Positions 34,201-40,492 of a DNA stretch of 40,492 bases are shown here, in pieces; positions within the stretch are counted from its first letter, which is position 1; every line of letters starts with the position of its first letter. A program made the position numbers and the translations under genes. The stretch is taken from contig CAJUIR010000011.1 in NCBI GenBank assembly GCA_910586655.1, positions 1-40,492 on the forward strand, in the 5' to 3' direction. The notes beneath the pieces were generated by a model. It did not search any database. It worked only from the letters and a program-made list of their open reading frames with translations, and was not told the DNA's origin. This DNA comes from an uncultured Christensenellaceae bacterium. GTDB lineage: Bacteria; Bacillota; Clostridia; Christensenellales; Borkfalkiaceae.

Positions 34201-34677
34201 CTCAAAGAAGAAATTACCGGCGTAAGGCAGGAGAGCGTTGATCTGGATATCAAAACGACGGCGTTTATCCCCGAGCGGTACGTCGAATCCAACGCGGGAA
34301 GAATGGATTGTTATAAGCAAATTGCCGAGATCCGTACGGCGGAGGACTATAAGCGCGTCTGTACTTCCATGGAAGAAGAATACGGACCGCTTCCGAACGA
34401 AACGCTCAATTTGCTCGTGATCGCGCTGTTAAAAAGTTATGCATCGGCGTACGGCGTGCGTAAAATTTCGGTGGATAAGCGCGGAGGAGCGCTGGAGTTT
34501 GCGTCGCTTTCCTCGCTTTCCGACGAACGGTTGGCGGCGGCGATGGAACGGTATCGCGGCTATCTTGCGCTCGATATGACGAGCGCTCCCGTTTTGCGGT
34601 TCAAGGCGGCGGGAGACGGCGGGAAAGTGATGGTTCTCATGACAAAATTTTTGAAATTTGCGGCAACTTTTACCTGA
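31288..34677 (+). CDS. mfd: Transcription-repair coupling factor
   Basis: The 1129-residue ATP-dependent translocase removes stalled RNA polymerase from DNA lesions and recruits UvrA. The start is ATG 31288, overlapping the pth stop by 4 bases; an earlier in-frame start inside pth is unlikely. Order: UvrB-like N-terminal domain (~1-350), polymerase-interacting CarD-like domain (~480-560, GDYAVHEKYGIGKI, LYVPVEQMD), and SF2 translocase with Walker A GDVGFGKTE, DEEQ box, TATPIPRTL and QLRGRVGRS. TRCF C-terminal domain follows (~990-1100). The length is typical of the family. Confidence 0.97.
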   Translation: MKDFFSFENAGGDYPLLGQEIARGVPLAVFGAADPQKYFIASLVGGRAVYITADALTAKRAYEAISALSGKKCALLSAKDEVLTYRKALSKDALYRRLTALYEWQAGADVLIADIEALVQIVPKKVNFFHLSAGMELDLHTLTEALTRAGYTREYTVDGKGAFSVRGDILDIYPINCEHPVRIDFFGDEIENIRPYDEVTAERYPKLSEIDLVAATDVYLTEGDEAKIRAAFAEELKHAKSSEAYARLQKIAGEITECGFSSDFILPVLSQSCDCFSLFGDALLVFDECKLIRDKLDGLYKEHFERLSVLCEGGEAMRFSGAQYLPEAALSRFSEFRNIALQTFSGQTYFFNPMKIYNFTSTPARRYLNSLPELIGDLRAWNKTGYRAMIWCGTHERAQKLREELSDQYLPVSPLTDRLEKFKGIAVLDEPLEKGFLLHECKLAVVGTGDLFPKTASARRIKKKRGDLFFAPEVGDYAVHEKYGIGKITGTKKIETTDGVKEYVALDYHGGDTLYVPVEQMDVLSKYMGGDNPALSRIGGGEFERVKARVRASLKKMAFDLKGLYAERQEQNGFVFPEYREEMEEFESAFAYEPTPDQISSFEEIKADMCSGKVMDRLLCGDVGFGKTEVALRAAYLCILAGKQVALMCPSTVLAEQHMQTAVARMRDFGVHIACLNRFRTEKEQAQILSDLEKGKIDFVIGTHRLLSKDVTFRDLGLLVLDEEQRFGVEHKEKIKNYKRDVDCLTMTATPIPRTLHLSLSGIRDISTIQTPPHARLPVQTYVAEETETLVRDAVLRELARGGQIFLLYNRVESIHAYAKRLSEFIPEARICLAHGRMEKSALEKSVFGFYRGEYDVLVTTTIIENGIDLPNANTLIVIDADRLGISQLYQLRGRVGRSSRLAHAYFTYKPERVMTENAAERLKAMMQFTELGSGFKIAMRDLEIRGAGNVLGAEQHGHMDKVGYELYAKILKEEITGVRQESVDLDIKTTAFIPERYVESNAGRMDCYKQIAEIRTAEDYKRVCTSMEEEYGPLPNETLNLLVIALLKSYASAYGVRKISVDKRGGALEFASLSSLSDERLAAAMERYRGYLALDMTSAPVLRFKAAGDGGKVMVLMTKFLKFAATFT

Positions 34678-34694
34678 TTTTTCCGTTGAAATCA

Positions 34695-34723
34695 TTGCAC
34701 ATTTTCAGAAAATGGGTTATAAT
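34695..34723 (+). promoter_or_regulatory. Sigma-A promoter of the foldase-like gene
   Basis: TTGCAC (34695-34700), a 17-base spacer and TATAAT (34718-34723) lie 56 bases before the ATG at 34780. Confidence 0.8.
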
Positions 34724-34779
34724 AGTACAAGTATCATTATGTGCGATTGCGCACAAACGAAAATTCATCGGAGTTCAGA

Positions 34780-36858
34780 ATGAAAAAAACGAAGAAAGCG
34801 ATAGCCCTTATGCTTGCGGGTACGGTTATGGCGGGCTGTTTCGTCGGTTGCGATTTGGTCACCAAAGATTCGAATAAGGATTTGGCGCAAGTCATTGCGA
34901 CGGTCGATATTACGCGCAGCGAAGAATTCGCCGAAGGCGGAATGTATGCCGAATATAAAGACGTCATCGGTGAAGTGGAAATTTCAAAACGCGATATGAT
35001 CGCTTATTATCAGGACGTCGGTTATTCCTATCAGCAAAATTATAATTTGTCCTATAAAGAAGCATTCGACTGGGTTTGCCAGAGTTTGGTGATCCGCCAA
35101 CTCGACGTTCAGTATACCATGGCATATTTACTGAAAGAGAAGGTTGAAGATTCAGAGGGGAACGCGTTTACCGTAGAGGGCTACAAAGCGGCGGTTGCTG
35201 CAGGCAAAGAAAACGGCAACGAACTTGCGGGTATTTCTTATTTCCTCGATGGGGACGAAGAAGCCAAAGCGCTGTATTCCACGCGTCGCCTGTTCAACAA
35301 CACGCTGGATTCCAACGAGCCGGATTATATCAATAAAAAGGAAGACGAAAGCGAAACCTCTAAGACCGAACGTACGCTTCCTACGGGCGTCGATACCGCA
35401 AACAGCGATTATTTCGATACCGATTACAGAGTTTACACTGCGGTTGGCGGCAACACGCTTGCGAATTGCGGTTCTTATGAGGCGGTAGAGGGTTCGACTG
35501 CAACCAGCCGTAAAAATGCGTATACCGATTTCCTCGGAACGTTGCGCCGCAACAATTTGTTGCAGGACGGCGAAAACACCAACGACATCGAAAGTCTTTC
35601 TTACTTCAAATACGAATTGAAATCGGCATACGAGAGCGCGCTGATTTCCAAACTCACCGACGAATTCGAAAAGAAAGCAGAGGATAAACTTTCCGAAGAA
35701 TATATGGTCGAGTATTACAACACCTTATACAACAAACAGGCGGCAAGTTTTGCGGCGGACAAGACCAATTTCGAATCCAAACTCGACAGTATCTCCGATT
35801 CGACGTTCCTGCTCACCGCACCCGAAGCGAATTACGGTTACGTGATCAACATTTTGCTTCCGTTCAGTACGGTACAGTCGGCGGAAGTCGGAAAACTGCA
35901 AGGCGACTACGGTGATCCGAACGGCAATTCGTTTAAACAGCGCGCAAGTATTCTCGAAAAAATCAAAGCCACTGATCAGCGCGGCGCATGGTTTACGGGA
36001 GAAAAAGATCATTCCTATCAAGGCGAAGGCTATACGGGCGGCGATGCGGCGCGCAAATATCTTTTCTTTGAAGACAGTTTGCAGGCAGACGATAATTCCA
36101 AATACGAATCCTTGAAAAATTATCGCGGCAAATACACTTATAACGGAAGTGTACATTACGACGAAAAGACGAAAAAATATACGCTTTCTCCCAATAAGAT
36201 CGATATCGACGGCTTTATTGACGAAATGGAAGGCTATCTTGCGGACGAAGGTCTGACGACCTCTACGGACGTGGAAAAGGGAAGTACGAGAAATTATTTC
36301 GCTCAGAACGATTATTATAAAGCGGACGGCGATGTGGACTATTCCAAGTTCATTTATTATCAGGGGAAAGTTGCGCTCGACGGATTCGATGCAAACCGTA
36401 TGTTTGTCAAGGATACGCAGGAGAACAAAGCGCTTTCCGTCATAAACGAACTCTCGTTTGCGTATAATACGGATACGGCAGGATTGAACACCTACCTCGG
36501 TTATTCGGTCATTCTCGGAAAGACCAAGTTTGTCAGCGAATTCGAATATGCGGCGCAGATCGCTTGCCAAAACGGCGCGGGAAGTTACGTTGTAGTTCCC
36601 TCCGATTTCGGTTGGCATATCATCTATTGCACGTTCTCGTTTACGGGGAACGGAAGCGGTGAAATCAGACCGTTTATCTATGACCACAGCAAGATCGACG
36701 AAGAGGGTTCTTTCTCCTATCAATTCTATGAAGCCTTAAAAACGAATTTCGTGAACGACTTCAACAGCAACCGACAGAAAATGATCGCAAACGTTTATAA
36801 CGAATGCAAAACGGTTTACGAAGACAGATACGCAGATTTGGCAAGACTTGATACCTGA
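34780..36858 (+). CDS. SurA/PrsA-like foldase lipoprotein
   Basis: The start is ATG 34780 with CGGAG 8 bases ahead, giving 692 residues. Signal peptide with tandem Cys lipobox candidates (VMAGC, FVGC). A SurA-N-like helical region follows (~55-130: ISKRDMIAYYQDVGYSYQQN, AFDWVCQSLVIRQLDVQYT). Further on, NYGYVINILLPFS and, near the C-terminus, VVVPSDFGWHIIYCTFSF recall the strands of a parvulin domain (IHI-type motif, FGxHII) split by a large insertion. It is probably an extracytoplasmic chaperone or peptidyl-prolyl isomerase that helps fold secreted proteins, of which this window encodes many. Whether the parvulin part is active is unclear. Confidence 0.75.
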   Translation: MKKTKKAIALMLAGTVMAGCFVGCDLVTKDSNKDLAQVIATVDITRSEEFAEGGMYAEYKDVIGEVEISKRDMIAYYQDVGYSYQQNYNLSYKEAFDWVCQSLVIRQLDVQYTMAYLLKEKVEDSEGNAFTVEGYKAAVAAGKENGNELAGISYFLDGDEEAKALYSTRRLFNNTLDSNEPDYINKKEDESETSKTERTLPTGVDTANSDYFDTDYRVYTAVGGNTLANCGSYEAVEGSTATSRKNAYTDFLGTLRRNNLLQDGENTNDIESLSYFKYELKSAYESALISKLTDEFEKKAEDKLSEEYMVEYYNTLYNKQAASFAADKTNFESKLDSISDSTFLLTAPEANYGYVINILLPFSTVQSAEVGKLQGDYGDPNGNSFKQRASILEKIKATDQRGAWFTGEKDHSYQGEGYTGGDAARKYLFFEDSLQADDNSKYESLKNYRGKYTYNGSVHYDEKTKKYTLSPNKIDIDGFIDEMEGYLADEGLTTSTDVEKGSTRNYFAQNDYYKADGDVDYSKFIYYQGKVALDGFDANRMFVKDTQENKALSVINELSFAYNTDTAGLNTYLGYSVILGKTKFVSEFEYAAQIACQNGAGSYVVVPSDFGWHIIYCTFSFTGNGSGEIRPFIYDHSKIDEEGSFSYQFYEALKTNFVNDFNSNRQKMIANVYNECKTVYEDRYADLARLDT

Positions 36859-36872
36859 TTTTTGGAGCGGCT

Positions 36873-37691
36873 ATGACGCTTTTTGAAGCCATTTGGAAAA
36901 CTTTTATATTAGGCGCGGTGCAGGGACTCACAGAGTTCCTGCCCGTTTCGTCAAGCGGACATTTAACGCTTTTACAAAGGGTATTCGGCTTCGATGAGAA
37001 CAGTTTGATGTTTGTTAACATCATGCTGCATTTCGGAACGCTCGTTTCAGTTTGTATCGTGTTCCGCAAAGATATCCTTGCACTGTTCAAAAAGCCCTTT
37101 AAAACGCTTCTCATGTTGATCGTCGCCACCGTACCCGCGGCAGTCGTCGGGGTACTGTGTAACAGTTATATCGACGATGCATTTGCGGGTGAAAAGGGGC
37201 TTTTATATCTCGCGATCTGTTTTTCGCTCACTGCACTCATGTTGCTTGTTACGGAAATGGTTGCAAAGCGCCGTAAAAAGCATACCGAACTCGGTTGGAA
37301 AAACACAATTTCCATGGGATTGATGCAGGCGGTTGCCTTATTCCCGGGCATTTCACGGAGCGGATCGACGATATTTGCGGGAACGGTTGCGGGTACGAAA
37401 CCCGAAAAACTTGCAAAATTTTCGTTTTTAATGAGTATTCCCGTCATTTTAGGCGGATTTGTTCTCGAAATGAAGGATATTATCTTTCCCGATGAATCTA
37501 CGGAATTGATCTGCGGCACGAACGAAATTATCGGCATGGTCGTCGGTGTGATCACTGCCGCCATATTCGGATTTCTTGCCATTAAGTTTATGTTAAAGGT
37601 AATCAGTAAAGCAAATTATAAGTGGTTTTCTTGCTATCTTGTATTACTTTCTCTTACCTGCTTCTGGCTCGACGCGCTCGCAATTTTGTAA
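36873..37691 (+). CDS. uppP: Undecaprenyl-diphosphatase
   Basis: The 272-residue integral membrane enzyme dephosphorylates undecaprenyl diphosphate to recycle the lipid carrier for peptidoglycan, and confers basal bacitracin tolerance. Motifs: GAVQGLTEFLPVSSSGHL at the N-terminus and LFPGISRSGSTI in the middle, the two conserved family signatures. Seven to eight hydrophobic helices. GGAG precedes ATG. It starts 14 bases after the foldase gene and probably shares its transcript. Confidence 0.97.
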   Translation: MTLFEAIWKTFILGAVQGLTEFLPVSSSGHLTLLQRVFGFDENSLMFVNIMLHFGTLVSVCIVFRKDILALFKKPFKTLLMLIVATVPAAVVGVLCNSYIDDAFAGEKGLLYLAICFSLTALMLLVTEMVAKRRKKHTELGWKNTISMGLMQAVALFPGISRSGSTIFAGTVAGTKPEKLAKFSFLMSIPVILGGFVLEMKDIIFPDESTELICGTNEIIGMVVGVITAAIFGFLAIKFMLKVISKANYKWFSCYLVLLSLTCFWLDALAIL

Positions 37692-37753
37692 CCTTTCGTT
37701 TCATGCATAAAAAATTTCACTCTGCGCAATCTAAGAATATCGGAGGTGAAATT

Positions 37754-37906
37754 ATGAGATTGAATTGCGGAGATGTTTGTCCCAAAACCGGTTCCTATAA
37801 GGTGATCGACGGACAGGGGAATATCATCAACACGATTTATGTGGGCGAAGGCGAAACGATGCCTCCCACGCAATATTCCGACTGTCATTACGAATCGGAA
37901 TCCTAA
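37754..37906 (+). CDS. YjzC-like small protein
   Basis: A strong site GGAGGTGA (37742-37749) 4 bases before ATG 37754 sets the start, giving 50 residues. The pattern GDVCPKTGSYKVIDGQGN followed by GEGETMPPT resembles YjzC-like small proteins of Bacilli and Clostridia, whose role is unknown. Three Cys (CGDVC, DCHYE) could bind metal. It lies downstream of uppP by 62 bases and ends in a terminator. Confidence 0.75.
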   Translation: MRLNCGDVCPKTGSYKVIDGQGNIINTIYVGEGETMPPTQYSDCHYESES

Positions 37907-37913
37907 ACCGAAG

Positions 37914-37951
37914 AAAAAAGGCGCGAACGGCAGGTCCGTCCGCGCCTTTTT
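37914..37951 (+). terminator. Rho-independent terminator
   Basis: AAAAAGGCGCG and CGCGCCTTTTT pair, with an inner ACGG/CCGT stem. It ends the foldase-uppP-YjzC transcript and, by symmetry, may act both ways. Confidence 0.9.
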
Positions 37952-38057
37952 GTATCCATTTGTGAACTTTCGATCCAATCTCATCGAAACAAAAGAGTAC
38001 AGTCTGTGTCATCGACGGTATCTGCATGACGCGGGAATCCGATGCATAAAATATGGT

Positions 38058-38717
38058 GTGAAAAGCAAAAAAAAAAGACTTAAATTTCGCATCCTTCTCG
38101 CAGCGGTTTGCTTTCTTATTATCGGCTTGGCGGTTTTTCTTCATGCAAACATTACGGGCGTGTTAAAGTCCATTGCCGAAGCAAGTATGCGTTCCATTAC
38201 CACCGTTGCCGTTAACGACGCGATCTATTATACGCTGTCGGATCAGATCCGTTACGAAGATTTGGTTTCGGTAGAGCATGATCATGAAGGCAATATTCTT
38301 GCCATTACTTCCAATGCGCTTCAAATCAACCGGATTGCGCGCGACGCTGCGTATATGTCTCAGCAGAATTTGCAGACCATGAGCGAAGGCGGAATCGAGG
38401 TGCCGCTCGGTGCGCTCACAGGAATCGAAGCATGGGCAGGTTTCGGGCCCAAAATCAACATTAAAATCATCCCTATATCCAACGTCGCGTGTCGCTTTGT
38501 ATCCAAGTTTGATCAGGCAGGGATCAACCAGACCAAACATTCTATTTATCTTGAAATCGTTGCCGATATTTCGATCGTTATGCCTTCGGGTACCAGTAAT
38601 TTTGCTTCGCTCACGGAAGTGCTGATTTGCGAGAGCGTGCTTGTCGGAAAAGTGCCGGACACCTACTTGCAGGCGGATATTTTCGGCGACGGTTTTTCTC
38701 TTGCGCCCTTTGAATAA
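38058..38717 (+). CDS. yunB: Sporulation protein YunB
   Basis: The 219-residue protein has Lys-rich VKSKKKRLKFR, one membrane helix (~12-33) and then an extracytoplasmic alpha/beta domain: ASMRSITTVAVNDAIYYTL, ITSNALQINRIARDAA, VPLGALTG, GPKINIKIIPI, NQTKHSIYLEI. This matches YunB, a conserved protein of endospore formers needed for normal spore formation in Bacillus. The best start is GTG 38058; the open frame extends further upstream through the terminator, which cannot be coding. The ribosome site is weak. The 3' end overlaps murG on the other strand by 55 bases. It implies a spore-forming ancestry. Confidence 0.88.
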   Translation: MKSKKKRLKFRILLAAVCFLIIGLAVFLHANITGVLKSIAEASMRSITTVAVNDAIYYTLSDQIRYEDLVSVEHDHEGNILAITSNALQINRIARDAAYMSQQNLQTMSEGGIEVPLGALTGIEAWAGFGPKINIKIIPISNVACRFVSKFDQAGINQTKHSIYLEIVADISIVMPSGTSNFASLTEVLICESVLVGKVPDTYLQADIFGDGFSLAPFE

Positions 38718-39739
38718 ATCACTGATTTAATCAAATCAAGGATCGTAGGGGTACCGTTTCCGATTTCAGATTCCCGAAGCGCCGCCGTCAAGGCATTGTT
38801 TTTCAACGTCATGATCAGTGAGTTCATCAGTTCGTGGAGATTGTCTTCGCGCAGAAGCGTACACAGACCTTTTCTCTCGAAATATTCCGCATTTTGAAGT
38901 TGATCTCCCCGAGAACCGCGCGTTAAAGGCACGAGTACCGAAGGTTTTTTTAACGCAAGGATCTCAAACACGGTGTTGCTGCCCGCGCGTGCAAGTACCA
39001 GATCCGAAGCGGCATACGCGCTTCCCATGTCGTTTTCAAATTCAAGCGGGACGTATCCTTCTCGTCTTGTAAACGTATTTCCTTTTCCCGTCAGATGCAG
39101 AATCTGAAACCGCATTAAAAGCGAGGGCAGATTTGCTTGAACGGCTTCGTTCAGCGCACGGCTGCCGCTCCCTCCGCCCAGAATCAGCAGGACAGGTTTC
39201 GCGTCGGTGAATTCATATTTTCGCCGCGCTCTCGTTTTTTCTCCGCACAAAATTTCCTTTCGGATAGGGGAGCCGACGTGTTTCCCGTTTTTGAACAGGT
39301 CGGCGGTTTCGGGAAAGGATGTGAGAACGTATTTGCATTTCTTTGCAATCAGTTTGGTACAAAGTCCGGGGGAGAGGTCGCTCTCATGCGTAAGAACGGG
39401 GATGCGTAATTTGTGCGCCGCCCATACCGCAGGGTAACTTGCAAAACCGCCTTTGGAGAATACGAGATCGGGCTGTTCGCGCTTTAAGATAGAGAGCGCG
39501 TTCTTTTTCGCGCGGGAAAGACGGAAGGGGATTTTGAAGTTTTCAAGCGTAAAAGCCCGAACCAGTTTCGGGCAGTCAACCTGAAAAAACGCAAAGCCGC
39601 TGTTACCTACAAGCGTCTTTTCGATCCCGCCCGTACCCATATAAGAAATACGGTAAGAATATTTCAGTTCGTTCATCAGGGCGAGATTGGGAACGACGTG
39701 ACCGGCGCTTCCTCCGCCCGTAAATAAGATCCGTTTCAT
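38663..39739 (-). CDS. murG: MurG-type N-acetylglucosaminyltransferase
   Basis: The 358-residue GT-B enzyme (GT28) adds GlcNAc to lipid I to form lipid II at the inner membrane face. Motifs: FTGGGSAGHVVPNLAL as the G-loop; FSKGGFASYPAVWAA; THESDLSPG; LLILGGGSGSRALN; and the UDP-GlcNAc end with ARAGSNTVFEILALKKPSVLVPL and RGDQLQNAEYF. The usual murG lies in the dcw cluster; this copy is with yunB and an amidase, so it may be a displaced or second copy. No clear ribosome site; a -10-like TATACT sits 7 bases before the ATG. Confidence 0.9.
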   Translation of the reverse strand: MKRILFTGGGSAGHVVPNLALMNELKYSYRISYMGTGGIEKTLVGNSGFAFFQVDCPKLVRAFTLENFKIPFRLSRAKKNALSILKREQPDLVFSKGGFASYPAVWAAHKLRIPVLTHESDLSPGLCTKLIAKKCKYVLTSFPETADLFKNGKHVGSPIRKEILCGEKTRARRKYEFTDAKPVLLILGGGSGSRALNEAVQANLPSLLMRFQILHLTGKGNTFTRREGYVPLEFENDMGSAYAASDLVLARAGSNTVFEILALKKPSVLVPLTRGSRGDQLQNAEYFERKGLCTLLREDNLHELMNSLIMTLKNNALTAALRESEIGNGTPTILDLIKSVIYSKGAREKPSPKISACK

Positions 39740-39814
39740 TTTTTACAGTATATATCTCTTTTCGGTTTTTATGAGAAGGCAGATCTGCATCGTAACAACG
39801 TAACGCGGCAAATT

Positions 39815-40300
39815 TCAGTTTTTTCTGACGCCGAGAATATGTAATCCGCGTACTCGGTCGAAATTATATGAGAAAAGGGGTTTATTATAGGCATTGTAGG
39901 AGTGCGCGGCAACCAAGATCTGTCCGCGTGAAAATCCGACGACCACGGGCGTATGATAGAAATCTCCCGTTTCCCGCCCCAGTTGTACCACGTCGCCGAT
40001 TTCCAGTTCGGATAGGGGCACTTCTTTGGCGTAAGGACCTTCTCCTTCGTTTCCCGTCAAAAAGTTATAAAGATACTCCACGCCGGTCCACGAAGCGGTA
40101 CGGTCGTTTGCGGAAATGTAATACCAGCCTGTAACAGGAGTGTAGTTCATGATTCCCGTGCCGGCAAAAATGCACTGTGAAGCGAAATTCGTACAATCTC
40201 CGCCGATATTGCTGAAATCGTAAAATGCGGGGTTTCTGCGGAACGCCCATTTTTTCGCGTACTGCACGGCGAGATTACGGTCGTAAATCAAATTCGTCAT
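39815..40300 (-). CDS. Putative amidase (Amidase_6-type)
   Basis: Read from ATG 40300, the 161-residue product is MTNLIYDRNLAVQYAKKWAF, then NIGGDCTNFASQC with the Cys nucleophile, VTGWYYISANDRTASW, and YHTPVVVGFSRG with the conserved His, then AAHSYN. These are the marks of the Amidase_6 (CHAP/NlpC-like papain-fold) family, thought to cleave peptide or amide bonds in cell wall or spore material. No signal peptide, so it acts in the cytoplasm or mother cell or is released otherwise. A TTG extension to 40324 lacks a ribosome site. It is divergent from the tRNA-Thr. Confidence 0.82.
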   Translation of the reverse strand: MTNLIYDRNLAVQYAKKWAFRRNPAFYDFSNIGGDCTNFASQCIFAGTGIMNYTPVTGWYYISANDRTASWTGVEYLYNFLTGNEGEGPYAKEVPLSELEIGDVVQLGRETGDFYHTPVVVGFSRGQILVAAHSYNAYNKPLFSYNFDRVRGLHILGVRKN

Positions 40301-40386
40301 ACTTATATAGTATGTCACAGCCAAAAAAACGGCTACAATGCCGACAAAATTATTTCTGGAATTTCGGGAAATCGCCTGATTTTCGC

Positions 40387-40415
40387 TTGACTTCGCGGTC
40401 TAATTTTTATATACT
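40387..40415 (+). promoter_or_regulatory. Sigma-A promoter of the tRNA-Thr gene
   Basis: TTGACT (40387-40392), a 17-base spacer and TATACT (40410-40415) lie 23 bases before the tRNA 5' end, the layout of a strong stable-RNA promoter. Confidence 0.85.
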
Positions 40416-40438
40416 AATGAGGCTGAAACTATGAATTT

Positions 40439-40492
40439 GCTGCTATGGCTCAGCAGGTAGAGCACGTCCTTGGTAAGGATAAACAGCAGCCA
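40439..40492 (+). tRNA. tRNA-Thr (anticodon GGT), cut by the window end
   Basis: The 5' half is clear: acceptor strand GCTGCTA, TG, D arm GCTC...GAGC, and anticodon arm with loop TTGGTAA (GGT, reading ACC/ACT). After the anticodon arm only 11 bases remain in the window, so the variable loop and T arm are not seen in full. Oddly, the last bases CAGCAGC CA would nearly pair with the acceptor strand, which is taken as chance. Confidence 0.75.

Noticed and set aside
40439..40492. Complete 54-base minimal tRNA lacking a T arm
   Set aside because: The final bases almost pair with the acceptor, but bacterial tRNAs without a T arm are not expected and the window simply ends here.

Overview
The window looks like chromosome from an uncultured, low-to-mid GC, Gram-positive Clostridia-type bacterium. 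The evidence is strong GGAGG ribosome sites, TTGACA/TATAAT promoters with 17-base spacers, many lipobox signal peptides, a LytTR response regulator, a YunB sporulation protein, an undecaprenyl-diphosphatase, and tRNA genes of which at least one encodes CCA. No sequence here names a genus. Function calls come from reading motifs; no database search was run.

Bases 1-1403 are the debris of a mobile element. They hold an imperfect inverted repeat, small ORFs, and the C-terminal half of a large serine recombinase butted against the first ~40 codons of a lipoprotein gene. Bases 1572-27253 are a glycan-degradation and cell-surface region. It starts with an orphan LytTR response regulator and a membrane-anchored GH3 glycosidase with permuted domain order. 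Two large lipoproteins follow that share a repeated, unrecognised beta module. After a ~1.1 kb non-coding stretch with a GACY tetranucleotide repeat comes a second permuted, doubly anchored GH3 on the other strand. Next is a plus-strand operon: GH5 lipoprotein, TetR regulator, CotH-kinase lipoprotein with Cys/His repeats, and beta-helix lipoprotein. The block ends with a cytoplasmic GH3, a four-helix membrane protein and a GT2 glycosyltransferase. No sugar transporter, extracytoplasmic sensor or histidine kinase for the response regulator is present.

The most useful regulatory observation is a 9-10 base element, CANTTTACG(C), in paired direct copies exactly 21 bases apart. It occurs both between the response regulator gene and the first GH3 (2283-2315) and 20 kb away in front of the cytoplasmic GH3 (22508-22540). 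This spacing is that of LytTR-family binding sites and suggests one regulator links the extracellular and intracellular glycosidases.

Bases 27292-40492 are mostly housekeeping. They contain a divergent XRE-regulator/unknown pair around a palindrome, tRNA-Ser(CGA), malic enzyme, prs, pth-mfd, a SurA/PrsA-like lipoprotein, uppP, a YjzC-like small protein, yunB, a MurG-type glycosyltransferase, an amidase-fold protein, and a tRNA-Thr(GGT) cut by the window end.
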